A stretch of 64,000 bases of DNA from Acinetobacter lwoffii (GCF_002321025.1 NZ_DCLL01000023.1:1-64000); one strand, 5' to 3'; counted from the stretch's first letter, positions 52,784 to 62,814 are shown. The notes: generated by a model not told the origin, from the letters alone. Translations and numbers: made by a program.

Positions 52784-52812
52784 TAAAAAGAGCGCCGAAG
52801 CGCTCTTTTTAA
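52784..52812 (-). terminator. Terminator of the acyl-CoA dehydrogenase gene
   Basis: Hairpin agagcgc-cgaa-gcgctct with A- and T-runs, just after the stop codon on the minus strand. Confidence 0.88.
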
Positions 52813-52825
52813 CTCAATTTATAAC

Positions 52826-54649
52826 TTAATAGTCAAAGCTAAAGTGTTCTGGAGCGAGTGCCGTCATGGTTTTAGACGGATTCACCATCGCTTCTGCATG
52901 ACCTTGGGTGCGTGGCAGAATACGTTCAAAGTAGAAATCAGCAGTTTTGATTTTTGCTTTATAGAACTCTGGTACTTCAGCACCTTCGCCAGATGCCAGT
53001 TTGGCTGAAGCGACTGCAGCTTGCTGTGCCCAGAAGTATGCCATCATTACATAACCGGAGAACATCAAGAAATCGACTGACGCAGAAGACACGATGTCGC
53101 GGTCCTTACGTGCTGCCAGCATGATACGCACGGTTAACGCATTCCACTGTGCACATAGCTTGGTCAAATCCCAGGCAAAGCGGCGCATATATTTATTGCG
53201 TGCATGCTGACCGCAGAATTTCAGGATTTCAGCAGTGTAATCACGAATCACTTTACCTTTTGACGTCAACAGCACTTTACGGCCAATCAGATCCAGTGCC
53301 TGAACGCCTGTAGTACCTTCGTACAAGGTAGAGATACGTGAGTCACGTACGATCTGTTCCATGCCCCATTCTTTGATATAGCCATGTCCACCGAAGACTT
53401 GCATGCCGTGATTTGATGCTTCATAGCCCATTTCGGTCAGGAAGCCTTTCAGGATAGGGGTGTAGAAACCAAGATGGTCATCATGCTGTTCAAAGGCAGC
53501 AGTATCGCCACGCAGCAAAGCATCATTCATGTTATCGGCAATTTGTGCAGCATGATAAATCATGGCACGGCCACCTTCAGCAATGGCTTTTTGCGTCAAC
53601 AGCATACGGCGTACATCGGCATGATGAATGATTGCATCTGCTACTTTTTCTGGGTCTTTTTTGCCAGAGAGGGCACGCATTGACATACGCTCTTTTGCAT
53701 AAGGCAAAGCACCCTGGAACGACAATTCAGCATGGCAGATGCCTTGAATCGCAGTACCAATACGTGCTGTGTTCATAAAGGTAAACATGGCATGCAGGCC
53801 TTTGTTTGGTTCACCAATCAGATAGCCAGTCGCATTATCGAAATTTAGTACAGCCGTTGCTGAAGCGCGAATCCCCATTTTGTGTTCAATCGAACCGCAG
53901 TTCACTGGATTACGCTCGCCGATCCCGCCATCTGCCGCAGCAATAAATTTTGGTACGATAAATAGGGAAATCCCTTTGGTGCCTTGTGGTGCATCCGGCA
54001 GGCGTGCCAGTACAATATGCACGATATTTTCAGTCAGGTCGTGCTCACCAGCGGAAATAAAAATTTTGGTGCCTGAAATCGCATAGCTGCCATCTTCTTT
54101 CGGCTCTGCTTTGGTCTTAACTTGACCCAAGTCAGTACCACATTGCGGCTCAGTCAGACACATGGTGCCCGCCCAAGTTCCTGCAACTAAGTGAGGCAGA
54201 TACGTGTTTTTCTGCTCATCGGTACCATATTGCATGATAGTGTTGATACAACCCACACTTAAACCCGGATACATCTGGAATGACCAGTTTGCAGTCCCCA
54301 TCATTTCCGATTTGATCAGGTTTAAAGACATTGGCAGGTTTTGGCCACCAAATTCTTCAGGATAAGACAGACCTTGCCAGCCACCTTGTACGAACTGGTC
54401 GTAAGCTTCTTTAAAGCCTTTCGGTGTTTTTACTTCGCCATTTTCAAAATGACAGCCTTCTTCATCACCGCTTTGATTCAACGGCGACAGTATATTTTCA
54501 CAGAAATCTGCAGCGCCTTCTAAGATCATATCTACCGTGTCGGCATCGGCATATTCACCATTCGACAAATTCTGGTAGTGCGCAGGGTAGTCAAGCACTT
54601 CATTCATAAGGAAGCGAATGTCGTGTAAAGGGGCTTTATATGCTGGCAT
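52826..54649 (-). CDS. Acyl-CoA dehydrogenase (large, C-terminal-extended type)
   Basis: 607 residues. FAD-dependent first step of beta-oxidation of an acyl-CoA. The order is N-terminal AcylCoA_DH_N, LTEPQCGTDLG in the middle domain, the C-terminal domain with the base Glu in STLYEGTTGVQALDL, and an extra C-terminal domain of about 130 residues as in DmdC-like/FadE5-like enzymes. Chain length is not predictable. The start MPAYKAPLHDIRF with AGGA upstream is preferred over an ATG 20 codons earlier. The gap 54650-55047 shows only AT-rich sequence and a small hairpin (gggttgc-agtt-gcaaccc at 55003). Confidence 0.9.
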   Translation of the reverse strand: MPAYKAPLHDIRFLMNEVLDYPAHYQNLSNGEYADADTVDMILEGAADFCENILSPLNQSGDEEGCHFENGEVKTPKGFKEAYDQFVQGGWQGLSYPEEFGGQNLPMSLNLIKSEMMGTANWSFQMYPGLSVGCINTIMQYGTDEQKNTYLPHLVAGTWAGTMCLTEPQCGTDLGQVKTKAEPKEDGSYAISGTKIFISAGEHDLTENIVHIVLARLPDAPQGTKGISLFIVPKFIAAADGGIGERNPVNCGSIEHKMGIRASATAVLNFDNATGYLIGEPNKGLHAMFTFMNTARIGTAIQGICHAELSFQGALPYAKERMSMRALSGKKDPEKVADAIIHHADVRRMLLTQKAIAEGGRAMIYHAAQIADNMNDALLRGDTAAFEQHDDHLGFYTPILKGFLTEMGYEASNHGMQVFGGHGYIKEWGMEQIVRDSRISTLYEGTTGVQALDLIGRKVLLTSKGKVIRDYTAEILKFCGQHARNKYMRRFAWDLTKLCAQWNALTVRIMLAARKDRDIVSSASVDFLMFSGYVMMAYFWAQQAAVASAKLASGEGAEVPEFYKAKIKTADFYFERILPRTQGHAEAMVNPSKTMTALAPEHFSFDY

Positions 54650-55047
54650 GCGTTTAATCCTGATTGAAATTAGTTTTGGATTATCTGTATCGATTCTTTG
54701 ATTATTCACATTCGGGATAAAAAAACATTGATGAATTCAGTGAATAAAAATGTCAGAAAAGCTAATCGATTTTTAAGGCTAATGAATGAAATCATCGAAT
54801 TCCATCATTAGGTGTTTACATTACAGGAAGATTAAAAACTTGTTATATCAATGGAATTTAATGAGTTAAAAGGTGATTTGTCCAGTATATTTTTGTATGA
54901 ATTGTGCTTGGATTCAGGTGGCAAAATAACTCATTTTAAAATGTCATTAAAACCAATCCATGGTTTTTCAGCTTATAAAAAGTAGTAGGAGGGAAGTAAA
55001 GGGTTGCAGTTGCAACCCGAACTGAACTCATTAGAGAGATAGGGGTT

Positions 55048-55836
55048 TTAAAGAAACTCTTTTAAATCCGGTTTGATACCATTCCAGATGTAAAAAGATT
55101 CAATTGCTTGACCGACCAGCATGCCAAAACCTTCAGATGTCGGTACACCGCGTGCCTTGGCTTGATCCAGAAAGGAAGAAGGTTTGCCATAGGCCATTTC
55201 ATAGGCCCGTTTAAACTGTAGCGTTTCCGGTAAAACCAAGGCATCACCGCTGAGACTGGCAGAAGTGGCATTAATCATCAAATCAAATTCACCGGCTAAA
55301 GTGTCTAGTGAAATCGCCTGTAATTCGACTTGCGGTACGGCATTCTGAAGATCAGCGACCAGTTGTTCCGCCCGTGCCAAGGTACGATTGGCGATCACGA
55401 TTTTTTTCGCACCTGCCTGGGCTAGGGGATAGATTACACCACGCGTGGCACCGCCTGCACCAATAATTAAAATATCTGTATTTTCCAGTGGCCAATCTAG
55501 TGCTCGAATTGCTTCAACCAGTCCCTGACCATCGGTATTGTCGCCATGCAGCACACCATTTTCCATCCATAGCGTATTCACGGCTTTGGCAATTTTGGCC
55601 CGTTCACTCAGCACCTGACAGTGGGCAAAAGCCTGTTCTTTAAAGGGTACGGTGACATTCATGCCACTACCGCCATTGCTAAAGAATTCCTGAATGTTGG
55701 CTACGAAGCCATCCAGTGGCGCCAGACGCTTGGTGTAACTCAGGTCGACACCAGTTTTAGCAGCAAAGGCGTGATGCAATTCTGGAGAACGTGATTGTTC
55801 AATCGGGTTACCAATCACGGAAAATTGTTTGCTCAT
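55048..55836 (-). CDS. aroE: Shikimate dehydrogenase
   Basis: Reduces 3-dehydroshikimate to shikimate with NADPH. 262 residues from MSKQFSVIGNPIEQSRSPELH; catalytic Lys in TVPFKEQAF and Asp in GDNTDGQG; NADP-binding GAGGATRGV and NRTLARA. The start is set by the family; a longer frame begins 11 codons upstream. Downstream of hemF and a small membrane protein gene on the same strand. Confidence 0.96.
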   Translation of the reverse strand: MSKQFSVIGNPIEQSRSPELHHAFAAKTGVDLSYTKRLAPLDGFVANIQEFFSNGGSGMNVTVPFKEQAFAHCQVLSERAKIAKAVNTLWMENGVLHGDNTDGQGLVEAIRALDWPLENTDILIIGAGGATRGVIYPLAQAGAKKIVIANRTLARAEQLVADLQNAVPQVELQAISLDTLAGEFDLMINATSASLSGDALVLPETLQFKRAYEMAYGKPSSFLDQAKARGVPTSEGFGMLVGQAIESFYIWNGIKPDLKEFL

Positions 55837-55935
55837 TTCACAATGTCCATGTGCGGAAATGGCCATCAATATACGTGAAAAAGCGCAGAGACTAAAGCCT
55901 GCGCGATTTTAAATTGCTGTTAAGTGATCCGGGTT

Positions 55936-56142
55936 TTAGGAACTGCAAATATCCATAATATGTTCCGCAAACATCAGCGCCATACTGAGAACAACCCCAA
56001 ACCCAGTCAGGATACTCACCAGAATAGCGGCGCCATCCAGAATCAGGTTGTGACTCAAAATTGCGGTACTCATCGCGCTGATGGCGAGAGCCAGAAAAAG
56101 CCAAAAGGCCAACACAGGTAGATTTAATTGAAGATTATGCAT
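55936..56142 (-). CDS. Small membrane protein between hemF and aroE
   Basis: 68 residues, MHNLQLNLPVLAFWLFLALA and a second hydrophobic segment (GAAILVSILTGFGVVLSMALMF), so probably two membrane helices. No family recognised. It sits between two genes on the same strand and has a plausible GTGAG ribosome site, which supports it as a real gene. Confidence 0.6.
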   Translation of the reverse strand: MHNLQLNLPVLAFWLFLALAISAMSTAILSHNLILDGAAILVSILTGFGVVLSMALMFAEHIMDICSS

Positions 56143-56276
56143 TGTTATTCTCACTAGACATCAAATGGAATATGATCGATGTAGCGATAGGGTGCCGCGA
56201 TCAAATCAGGTATTTCTATGCAGCAGTATAGAGGATATATCTATTAAAACAGCCCTCTATTTGAGGGCCGTTTGTA

Positions 56277-57236
56277 TCATTTCATTGCGTTGGATTTTAA
56301 TTCTGTTAACCAGTTATGTGGTTTCAGGTAGTAATCTGTTAAACGTTTTTCCGGTGAGCCCTCATCCCATTCAGGGCGATATGACCATCCGGTAAGCGGG
56401 GGCAGGCTGACCAGAATCGATTCAATCCGGCCACCAGTCTGCAAGCCAAACAGGGTGCCGCGGTCATAAACCAGATTGTATTCCACATAACGGCCGCGAC
56501 GGTATAACTGAAACTCGCGTTGTGCTTCGGTATAAGGCTTATCCTGATTGCGCTGGAAAATCGGCAGAATGGCTTCTAGATATCCATTGCCTACAGCCTG
56601 CATATACTGGAAACAGGTTTCAAAATCCCATTGATTCAGGTCGTCAAAAAACAAGCCGCCAACGCCACGCTGTTCATCACGATGTTTCAGATAAAAATAA
56701 TCATCACACCATTGTTTATGTTCAGGATAAACCTCTTCGCCGAATGGCGCACATAGATCATGCGCCGTTTGATGCCAAGACAGTACATCTTCATCATTCG
56801 GATAAAACGGGGTCAGGTCAAAACCGCCACCAAACCACCAAATCGGATCTTGGCCTTCTTTTTCAGCCACAAATAAACGCACGTTGGCATGCGAAGTCGG
56901 TATATTCGGGTTTTTTGGATGGATGACCAGTGATACCCCCATCGCTTGCGCTTTGGCACCGGCAATATTGGGATGGCGTTCGGTCGCAGAAGCAGGTAGC
57001 TTGGAAATGTTGATGTGGGAGAACATTACCCCTCCTTTTTCAATCACCGTACCATTTTGCAAAACACGTGAACGGCCACCACCACCTTCTGGACGCTCCC
57101 AGTCATCGATGATAAATTCGGCCGTACCGCCGCCAGCACGTTCCTGCTGTTCTAATGCTGCACAAATCCGTGCCTGCAAGTCGAGGAGAAATTCACGAAC
57201 GTGTTGAATATCCGTAGATGTAGGATGCTGCATCAG
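56277..57236 (-). CDS. hemF: Coproporphyrinogen III oxidase, oxygen-dependent
   Basis: Converts coproporphyrinogen III to protoporphyrinogen IX with O2. 319 residues with WERPEGGGGRSRVL, FHSHINISKL-like VMFSHINIS, WFGGGFDLTPFYP and RRGRYVEYNLVYDRGTLFGL. GAGGG precedes the ATG at 57236. It faces away from hemN, the oxygen-independent isoenzyme. Confidence 0.97.
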   Translation of the reverse strand: MMQHPTSTDIQHVREFLLDLQARICAALEQQERAGGGTAEFIIDDWERPEGGGGRSRVLQNGTVIEKGGVMFSHINISKLPASATERHPNIAGAKAQAMGVSLVIHPKNPNIPTSHANVRLFVAEKEGQDPIWWFGGGFDLTPFYPNDEDVLSWHQTAHDLCAPFGEEVYPEHKQWCDDYFYLKHRDEQRGVGGLFFDDLNQWDFETCFQYMQAVGNGYLEAILPIFQRNQDKPYTEAQREFQLYRRGRYVEYNLVYDRGTLFGLQTGGRIESILVSLPPLTGWSYRPEWDEGSPEKRLTDYYLKPHNWLTELKSNAMK

Positions 57237-57471
57237 AGCCCTCGTAGGGAAATAAAAAACTAACGACATCAAAGCATAAAATCAGTCAAAGATTAAGGTC
57301 TAATTTGGTGATGCAATTCATCAGCCCAGACATTACATTCCACTATTCATAAGCAGAATGCATCATTAAATCCGACTAAATGGCTAGGTTGAATTCTTTT
57401 TTCAAGCTCAGCACAATAACTCACAAGCGCTCATTGGCTTGAGCATTTCTCGATGGTAATAGGTGGGTCTC

Positions 57472-58845
57472 ATGTCGGTACAGGTCAATTCCCTGATTCA
57501 AAAATACAATGTTCCCGGGCCACGCTATACCAGTTATCCCACTGTTCCGTATTGGGAAGAGCAGAATTTCTCGCTGGAACAATGGAAGCAAACGCTAAAA
57601 AAGTCTTTTGATGAATCCAATCAAAGCGAAGGCATTAGCTTGTATATCCACCTGCCATTTTGCGAAAGCCTGTGTACCTTCTGCGGGTGTCATAAGCGCG
57701 TGACCAAACGCCATGAAGTCGAACAACCTTATATTCAGGCACTGCTGAAAGAATGGGGTCTATATTGCGAGTTATTACAAGAAAAGCCCACCATTAAAGA
57801 GATTCATTTTGGTGGAGGAACGCCGACCTTTTTTTCAATGGCACATCTGGCTCAACTAATTCAAGGCATTCTGGCCAAAGCAGACGTAGCGCCTGAGTAT
57901 GAATTCAGTTTCGAAGGTCATCCCAATAATACTACGCGTGAACATTTGCAGGGATTGTATGACCTGGGTTTTCGTCGGGTCAGTTATGGTGTGCAGGATT
58001 ATAACGAAACCGTGCAAAAGGCGATTCACCGGATTCAGCCTTATGAAAATGTTAAACAGGTGACCGAATGGGCGCGAGAAATTGGCTATGAATCGATTTC
58101 CCATGATCTGGTCTTTGGTCTGCCATTTCAGAGTCTGGATGATGTTTTAAATACTATTGAACAAACCAATTCGCTCTTGCCGGACCGTCTGGCTTTATAT
58201 AGCTATGCACATGTGCCCTGGATTAAAGGTAATGGTCAGCGCGGTTTTAAAGATGCCGATGTGCCCAAAGATGCGATCAAACGGGAATGCTATGAAGCGG
58301 GTAAAAAGAAACTTCTGGCACATGGCTATCATGAAATCGGTATGGATCATTTTGCCTTAGAGAAAGATGCGATGTACCAGTCCTTTCAAGCGGGAACATT
58401 GCACCGCAACTTTATGGGATACACAGCCTCTAAAACCCAGGTGATGATTGGGCTAGGCATTTCTTCAATCAGTGATAGCTGGTACAGCTTTGCGCAGAAT
58501 GTGAAAACCATTGAAGAATATTATGAATGCCTGGCGCGCAATGAAATTCCGGTATTTAAAGGACATGTCTTAAATCAGGAAGATTTGATCATCCGGCAAC
58601 ATATTCTAAATTTGATGTGCAGCTTTAGCACCTCATGGGAAAATTCCGAGATGCTTTTCCCTGAAATTGATGAGGTTTTGGAACAGCTTGACGAAATGGC
58701 ACAGGATGGTTTGATTCAATTTTCAGACTCGTCAGTCACGATTCTGGAGAAAGGGAAACCATTTGTACGCAATATTTGTATGGCTTTTGATTTACGTTTA
58801 AAGCGACGCATACCGGAGAACCGGATTTTCTCGATGACGATTTAA
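57472..58845 (+). CDS. hemN: Coproporphyrinogen III dehydrogenase, oxygen-independent
   Basis: Radical-SAM enzyme for the same haem step without oxygen. 457 residues with YNVPGPRYTSYPTV at the start and CESLCTFCGCHK as the cluster motif; the extra Cys in CGC marks true HemN. ATG at 57472 with AGGTGG upstream; a GTG three codons earlier is the alternative. The 235-base region shared with hemF shows no convincing Anr/FNR box. Confidence 0.96.
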   Translation: MSVQVNSLIQKYNVPGPRYTSYPTVPYWEEQNFSLEQWKQTLKKSFDESNQSEGISLYIHLPFCESLCTFCGCHKRVTKRHEVEQPYIQALLKEWGLYCELLQEKPTIKEIHFGGGTPTFFSMAHLAQLIQGILAKADVAPEYEFSFEGHPNNTTREHLQGLYDLGFRRVSYGVQDYNETVQKAIHRIQPYENVKQVTEWAREIGYESISHDLVFGLPFQSLDDVLNTIEQTNSLLPDRLALYSYAHVPWIKGNGQRGFKDADVPKDAIKRECYEAGKKKLLAHGYHEIGMDHFALEKDAMYQSFQAGTLHRNFMGYTASKTQVMIGLGISSISDSWYSFAQNVKTIEEYYECLARNEIPVFKGHVLNQEDLIIRQHILNLMCSFSTSWENSEMLFPEIDEVLEQLDEMAQDGLIQFSDSSVTILEKGKPFVRNICMAFDLRLKRRIPENRIFSMTI

Positions 58846-58847
58846 TC

Positions 58848-58945
58848 TTCCCCTAACCCCATTTTTAAGAAAGATAGGGAAAACCTCCCCGAGCAAGACT
58901 TAAGCATTGCTTTAAGTCGAAGCGCAAGAAAGGGAGGTTTGGAGT
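58848..58945. repeat. Nested palindromic intergenic element
   Basis: Outer arms aaacctccc/gggaggttt (58881-58889, 58932-58940) enclose inner arms gacttaa/ttaagtc (58897-58903, 58912-58918); cccctaacccc precedes. It resembles a REP-type element between convergent hemN and ribA and may also block read-through. Confidence 0.55.
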
Positions 58946-58984
58946 GGTTAAGTTAAAATAAGGTAGGACAGGGTTTTAAAAATA

Positions 58985-59587
58985 TTAAAAATCATCCTTT
59001 TTATAAAGATGTGCCATGCGTTCGTGCTTGGTCTTGAGATATTGTTCATTAAAAGGGTTTAAACCCACAGTCAAAGGCACACGATCGATCACGTTAATTC
59101 CCTGGGCTTTTAAAGCCTCAATTTTAGAAGGGTTATTGGTCACCAGGCGTACTGCTTTCACCTGTAAATGATCCAGCATGATGCTACACATATCATACTG
59201 GCGTGCATCTGCGGGCAGGTTCAGCATTAAATTGGCATCTACGGTGTCATGTCCCTGATCTTGCAGAGCATAAGCGCGAATTTTATTGGTCAGGCCAATG
59301 CCACGACCTTCCTGACGCAAATACAGAATGACCCCGCGGCCCAATTCATTGATCAGTTTTAAAGTCGCTTGCAATTGCGGGCCACAGTCGCATTTGAGCG
59401 AAGCAAAGGCATCACCGGTTAAACATTCAGAATGCACACGCACCACTACAGGCTCATCTGATATTTCTTCAAGTCCTTTGGAAAGTGCGACATGTTCTTC
59501 GCCAGTCTCAGGGTCTTGAAATACAGTAATTTTAAATTCACCGTGAGCGGTAGGTAATCTTGACGTTGCGACAAATTCGATTGGCAC
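58985..59587 (-). CDS. ribA: GTP cyclohydrolase II
   Basis: First step of riboflavin synthesis. 200 residues: zinc ligands in CLTGDAFASLKCDC, then LRQEGRGIGLTNKIRAY and NNPSKI. The start is taken as GTG at 59587 (product PIEFVATSRLP), preceded by ACGGG, because family members begin there; the frame is open 23 codons further. Confidence 0.95.
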   Translation of the reverse strand: MPIEFVATSRLPTAHGEFKITVFQDPETGEEHVALSKGLEEISDEPVVVRVHSECLTGDAFASLKCDCGPQLQATLKLINELGRGVILYLRQEGRGIGLTNKIRAYALQDQGHDTVDANLMLNLPADARQYDMCSIMLDHLQVKAVRLVTNNPSKIEALKAQGINVIDRVPLTVGLNPFNEQYLKTKHERMAHLYKKDDF

Positions 59588-59799
59588 AGCTGAACCCGTT
59601 AAATCCTGAAATTGGCTAAAGTATAGCGTAATGATTGAACATTGGTAGAATTGCAAAGTCGAAATTCTGCAATAGATTTTCTTTTTTGTAGAAAGCGAAC
59701 GATAATAGTTGATAAATAGTAAGATTATTCAGGATAATCGTAGGCTGCAATTTTTTCACCCCGACGAGATCATTGTTTAATATTGCATCGCTAGAAGCG

Positions 59800-59830
59800 T
59801 AGCTGAATTGAAGCTGCTACAATTCAGCTA
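59800..59830. promoter_or_regulatory. Perfect 11-base inverted repeat before dxs
   Basis: tagctgaattg (59800-59810) and caattcagcta (59820-59830) with a nine-base spacer, about 65 bases before the dxs ATG, in the 309-base gap between ribA and dxs. No T-run follows. It may be an operator or an mRNA leader hairpin. Confidence 0.5.
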
Positions 59831-59896
59831 TATGATCGGGTACTCCCCATTGACCTAGCTTTAGATTTGCCAGGCTTTAGAAGGCTTTGCCATAAT

Positions 59897-61807
59897 ATGC
59901 TGTATACAGAAATCCCAACTCAACGCCCTGTAACACCGTTGCTTGATGCGATCAATCATCCTGAGCAACTGCGTGCACTCGAGCAAAGCCAGCTAGAACA
60001 AGTGGCGGATGAGTTACGTCAATTCATTTTGTATGCTGCCGGGCAAAGTGGCGGACATTTTGGTGCCAATCTCGGTGTGATTGAACTCACCGTGGCTTTA
60101 CATTATTGCTTTAATACACCGCATGACCGCCTGATCTGGGATGTAGGTCATCAGGCCTATCCGCATAAAGTGTTGACTGGTCGTCGTGAACAGCTCACCA
60201 CGATTCGTGCCAAAGATGGTCTGGCTGCGTTTCCGGCTCGTGAAGAATCTGAATTTGATACCTTTGGGGTAGGGCATTCTTCGACGGCGATTTCTGCTGG
60301 CCTAGGTATGGCGCTGGCACGTCGTTATCAGAACAAGCCGTGTGAAGTGGTATCGATTATTGGCGATGGCGCCATGACGGCAGGTATGGCTTTTGAAGCT
60401 TTGAATGATGCCGTGGCACACAGTGCTGATCTGATGGTGGTGCTGAACGACAATGATATGTCGATTTCTTGCAGTACCGGTGGTTTTGCCAAACATCTGG
60501 CTGCCATTTGGGAGCGCGGTGAGTTCGTTAATGTTACCGAGCAGGGTGAGGCATATGTACAGCCACATCCAGAATGGTTGTATAACTCGCGTTTGCACAG
60601 TGCAGCAACCGATGCTGCAGATAACTTATTCCAAGCCATCGGCTTTGACTATTTTGGCCCGTACGATGGTCATGATGTCAAACAGCTGGTGCATGTCTTT
60701 AATGCGCTGAAAAAGCGTAAAGGCCCACGCCTGATTCATGTCTATACTAAAAAAGGCAAAGGCTTTGCTCCGGCAGAATCCGATCAAATCAAATATCACG
60801 CGATTAGCAAAATCAACGCCGTTGCCGCCAGCAATACTGCACCGAAATATTCGGATGTATTTGGACAATGGCTTTGCGATGAAGCAGCACAAGATGCCCG
60901 TTTGCTCGCAATCACACCTGCGATGTGCGAAGGCTCAGGCATGGTCAAATTTGCCAAAGAATATCCAGAACGTTTCTTTGATGTCGCGATTGCCGAACAG
61001 CATGCGGTTACCTTGGCTGCCGGTATGGCTTGTGAAGGCTTGAAGCCGGTGGTTGCAATTTACTCGACTTTCCTGCAACGCGGTTATGATCAACTGGTAC
61101 ATGACGTGGCTTTGCAGAATCTGGATGTTACTTTCGGTATTGATCGTGCCGGTCTGGTTGGTGAAGATGGCCCGACGCATGCCGGTGCATATGACTATGC
61201 CTATATGCGTACTATCCCGAATATCGTGATCATGGCGCCAAAAGATGAAAATGAATGCCGTCAAATGTTGCATACAGCGTATTTGTATCCAGGACCGGCA
61301 GCGGTACGTTATCCGCGTGGCAATGGACTGGGCGTCGAGATTCAGCAAAAGATGGTTGAGATTCCGATCGGTCAGGCGGAAATCGTAGCCAGTTTTAATG
61401 GGCAATATGACGAATATATTTCTGTGCTGGCCTTTGGTAGCCGGGTACAGGCCGCAATCGACGCTGCTGAAGCATTTGCCGTGAAACATGAGATTGGCGT
61501 GCGTGTGGTTAACATGCGTTTTGTCAAACCACTGGATACTCAAATGCTCGATGATCTCGCTTTAAGCACCAGTCTGTTTGTCACGGTGGAAGAACATGCA
61601 GTGATGGGCGGTGCAGGTAGTGCCGTGAATGAATATCTGGCAGAAGCACAGATTGTCAAACCGATGTTGAATCTGGGTCTGGATGATACGTTTATGGCGC
61701 AAGCGACCCATGCACAGATGTTGCAGCAAGCGGGTCTGGATGCGCAAGGCATTGAAAAATCGATCAATCAGGCTTGGTCCAGCCTGGGGCAAAGCGTCTT
61801 GTCATAA
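59897..61807 (+). CDS. dxs: 1-deoxy-D-xylulose-5-phosphate synthase
   Basis: Entry enzyme of the MEP isoprenoid pathway; also feeds thiamine and pyridoxal synthesis. 636 residues: FGANLGVIELTVALHY, GHQAYPHK, the thiamine-diphosphate motif GDGAMTAGMAFEALND, transketolase motif FDVAIAEQHAVTLAAG and EDGPTHAG. The ATG at 59897 is preferred over the first codon of the frame 10 codons earlier. Confidence 0.97.
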   Translation: MLYTEIPTQRPVTPLLDAINHPEQLRALEQSQLEQVADELRQFILYAAGQSGGHFGANLGVIELTVALHYCFNTPHDRLIWDVGHQAYPHKVLTGRREQLTTIRAKDGLAAFPAREESEFDTFGVGHSSTAISAGLGMALARRYQNKPCEVVSIIGDGAMTAGMAFEALNDAVAHSADLMVVLNDNDMSISCSTGGFAKHLAAIWERGEFVNVTEQGEAYVQPHPEWLYNSRLHSAATDAADNLFQAIGFDYFGPYDGHDVKQLVHVFNALKKRKGPRLIHVYTKKGKGFAPAESDQIKYHAISKINAVAASNTAPKYSDVFGQWLCDEAAQDARLLAITPAMCEGSGMVKFAKEYPERFFDVAIAEQHAVTLAAGMACEGLKPVVAIYSTFLQRGYDQLVHDVALQNLDVTFGIDRAGLVGEDGPTHAGAYDYAYMRTIPNIVIMAPKDENECRQMLHTAYLYPGPAAVRYPRGNGLGVEIQQKMVEIPIGQAEIVASFNGQYDEYISVLAFGSRVQAAIDAAEAFAVKHEIGVRVVNMRFVKPLDTQMLDDLALSTSLFVTVEEHAVMGGAGSAVNEYLAEAQIVKPMLNLGLDDTFMAQATHAQMLQQAGLDAQGIEKSINQAWSSLGQSVLS

Positions 61808-61837
61808 TATCTTAAAAATTTTAGACACATTTTTCCC

Positions 61838-61878
61838 AAAAAAGCCCCGATATTTGCTAAGATATCGGGGCTTTTATG
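61838..61878 (+). terminator. Terminator after dxs
   Basis: Long stem agccccgatat/atatcggggct with flanking A- and T-runs. Confidence 0.9.
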
Positions 61879-61921
61879 CATTATTCTTTATCAGTGTCTT
61901 CAAATTTGTAGTGGGTGTTCA

Positions 61922-62752
61922 ATGGAACCTATGGTGGTGATGGCTGCGCGTGCGGCTCAGTTAGTTGGTCAAGAGCTTTTAAAAGCGCATCAGAATCGTC
62001 ATAAACTCGATCTACAAGTCGAAGAAAAAGGAATTGATGGTCCGGTAACGCGTGTAGATCGTTATTTGGAACAGTTGACCATCGATACCCTACGTAAAAG
62101 CTATAAAAATCACAGTTTCCTTGGTGAAGAGTTTGGCTATCAGGAAGGTAAAGGTCATGACGCCGATTGGTGTTGGGTGATCGATCCGCTAGATGGTACT
62201 TTAAACTTCATTAACGGTTTCCCGCATTTCTGTATCTCTATCGCAGTTCAGCACAAAGGCATTACTCAACACGGGGTGATTTATGACCCGGTGAAAGATG
62301 AGCTATTCTCTGCCAGTCGTGGTCGTGGTGCCATGATGAACCAGCGCCGTATTCGTGTGAATGTTAAAGACAGCCTGGAAAATACTTTTATGGCTGTTGG
62401 TCACGCTTATCGTGCCAAGCGTAATGGCGAAGTTGTGTCTTATGCCAAGAACCATTTTCAAACCCTGTTAAACGTAACTGAAGCTGGCGCGCAATATCGT
62501 CGTTCAGGTTCTGCAGCATTGGATTTAGCCTATGTTGCTGCAGGTCGTTTCGATGGTTATTTCGAACTTGGTTTAAAGCCTTGGGATATCGCAGCTGGCG
62601 AATTGATCGTGAAAGAAGCAGGCGGTACTGTAGTTGATGCACGTGGTGGTAGCGACTCTATGGAAAATGGTCAAGTTTTGGCTTGTTCAATGAAAATGCT
62701 TAAGCCTTTAATGCAAGCAGTTGTTCCTGCTTGGGGCGAAGCAGCAAAATAA
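61922..62752 (+). CDS. suhB: Inositol monophosphatase family protein SuhB
   Basis: 276 residues. Mg-dependent phosphatase fold and, in E. coli, a partner of rRNA transcription antitermination complexes. Metal-binding motifs GEEFG, WVIDPLDGTLNF and LKPWDIAAGELIVKEAGG are intact. Confidence 0.95.
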   Translation: MEPMVVMAARAAQLVGQELLKAHQNRHKLDLQVEEKGIDGPVTRVDRYLEQLTIDTLRKSYKNHSFLGEEFGYQEGKGHDADWCWVIDPLDGTLNFINGFPHFCISIAVQHKGITQHGVIYDPVKDELFSASRGRGAMMNQRRIRVNVKDSLENTFMAVGHAYRAKRNGEVVSYAKNHFQTLLNVTEAGAQYRRSGSAALDLAYVAAGRFDGYFELGLKPWDIAAGELIVKEAGGTVVDARGGSDSMENGQVLACSMKMLKPLMQAVVPAWGEAAK

Positions 62753-62783
62753 TCGGGTTTAGATGAATCAGATCTAATATTGG

Positions 62784-62814
62784 GAAAAGGCGTCCTTCGG
62801 GATGCCTTTTTTAT
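62784..62814 (+). terminator. Terminator after suhB
   Basis: Hairpin aaaaggcgtc-cttcg-ggatgccttttt (one mismatch near the loop) with T-run. Confidence 0.85.

Noticed and set aside
57273..57471. Anr/FNR box between hemF and hemN
   Set aside because: The nearest candidates (ttggtgatgcaattcatcag and similar) do not fit TTGAT-N4-ATCAA.
60935..61543. 202-codon minus-strand frame inside dxs
   Set aside because: Antisense shadow of dxs; composition is His/Ile/Asn-rich and no start signal exists.
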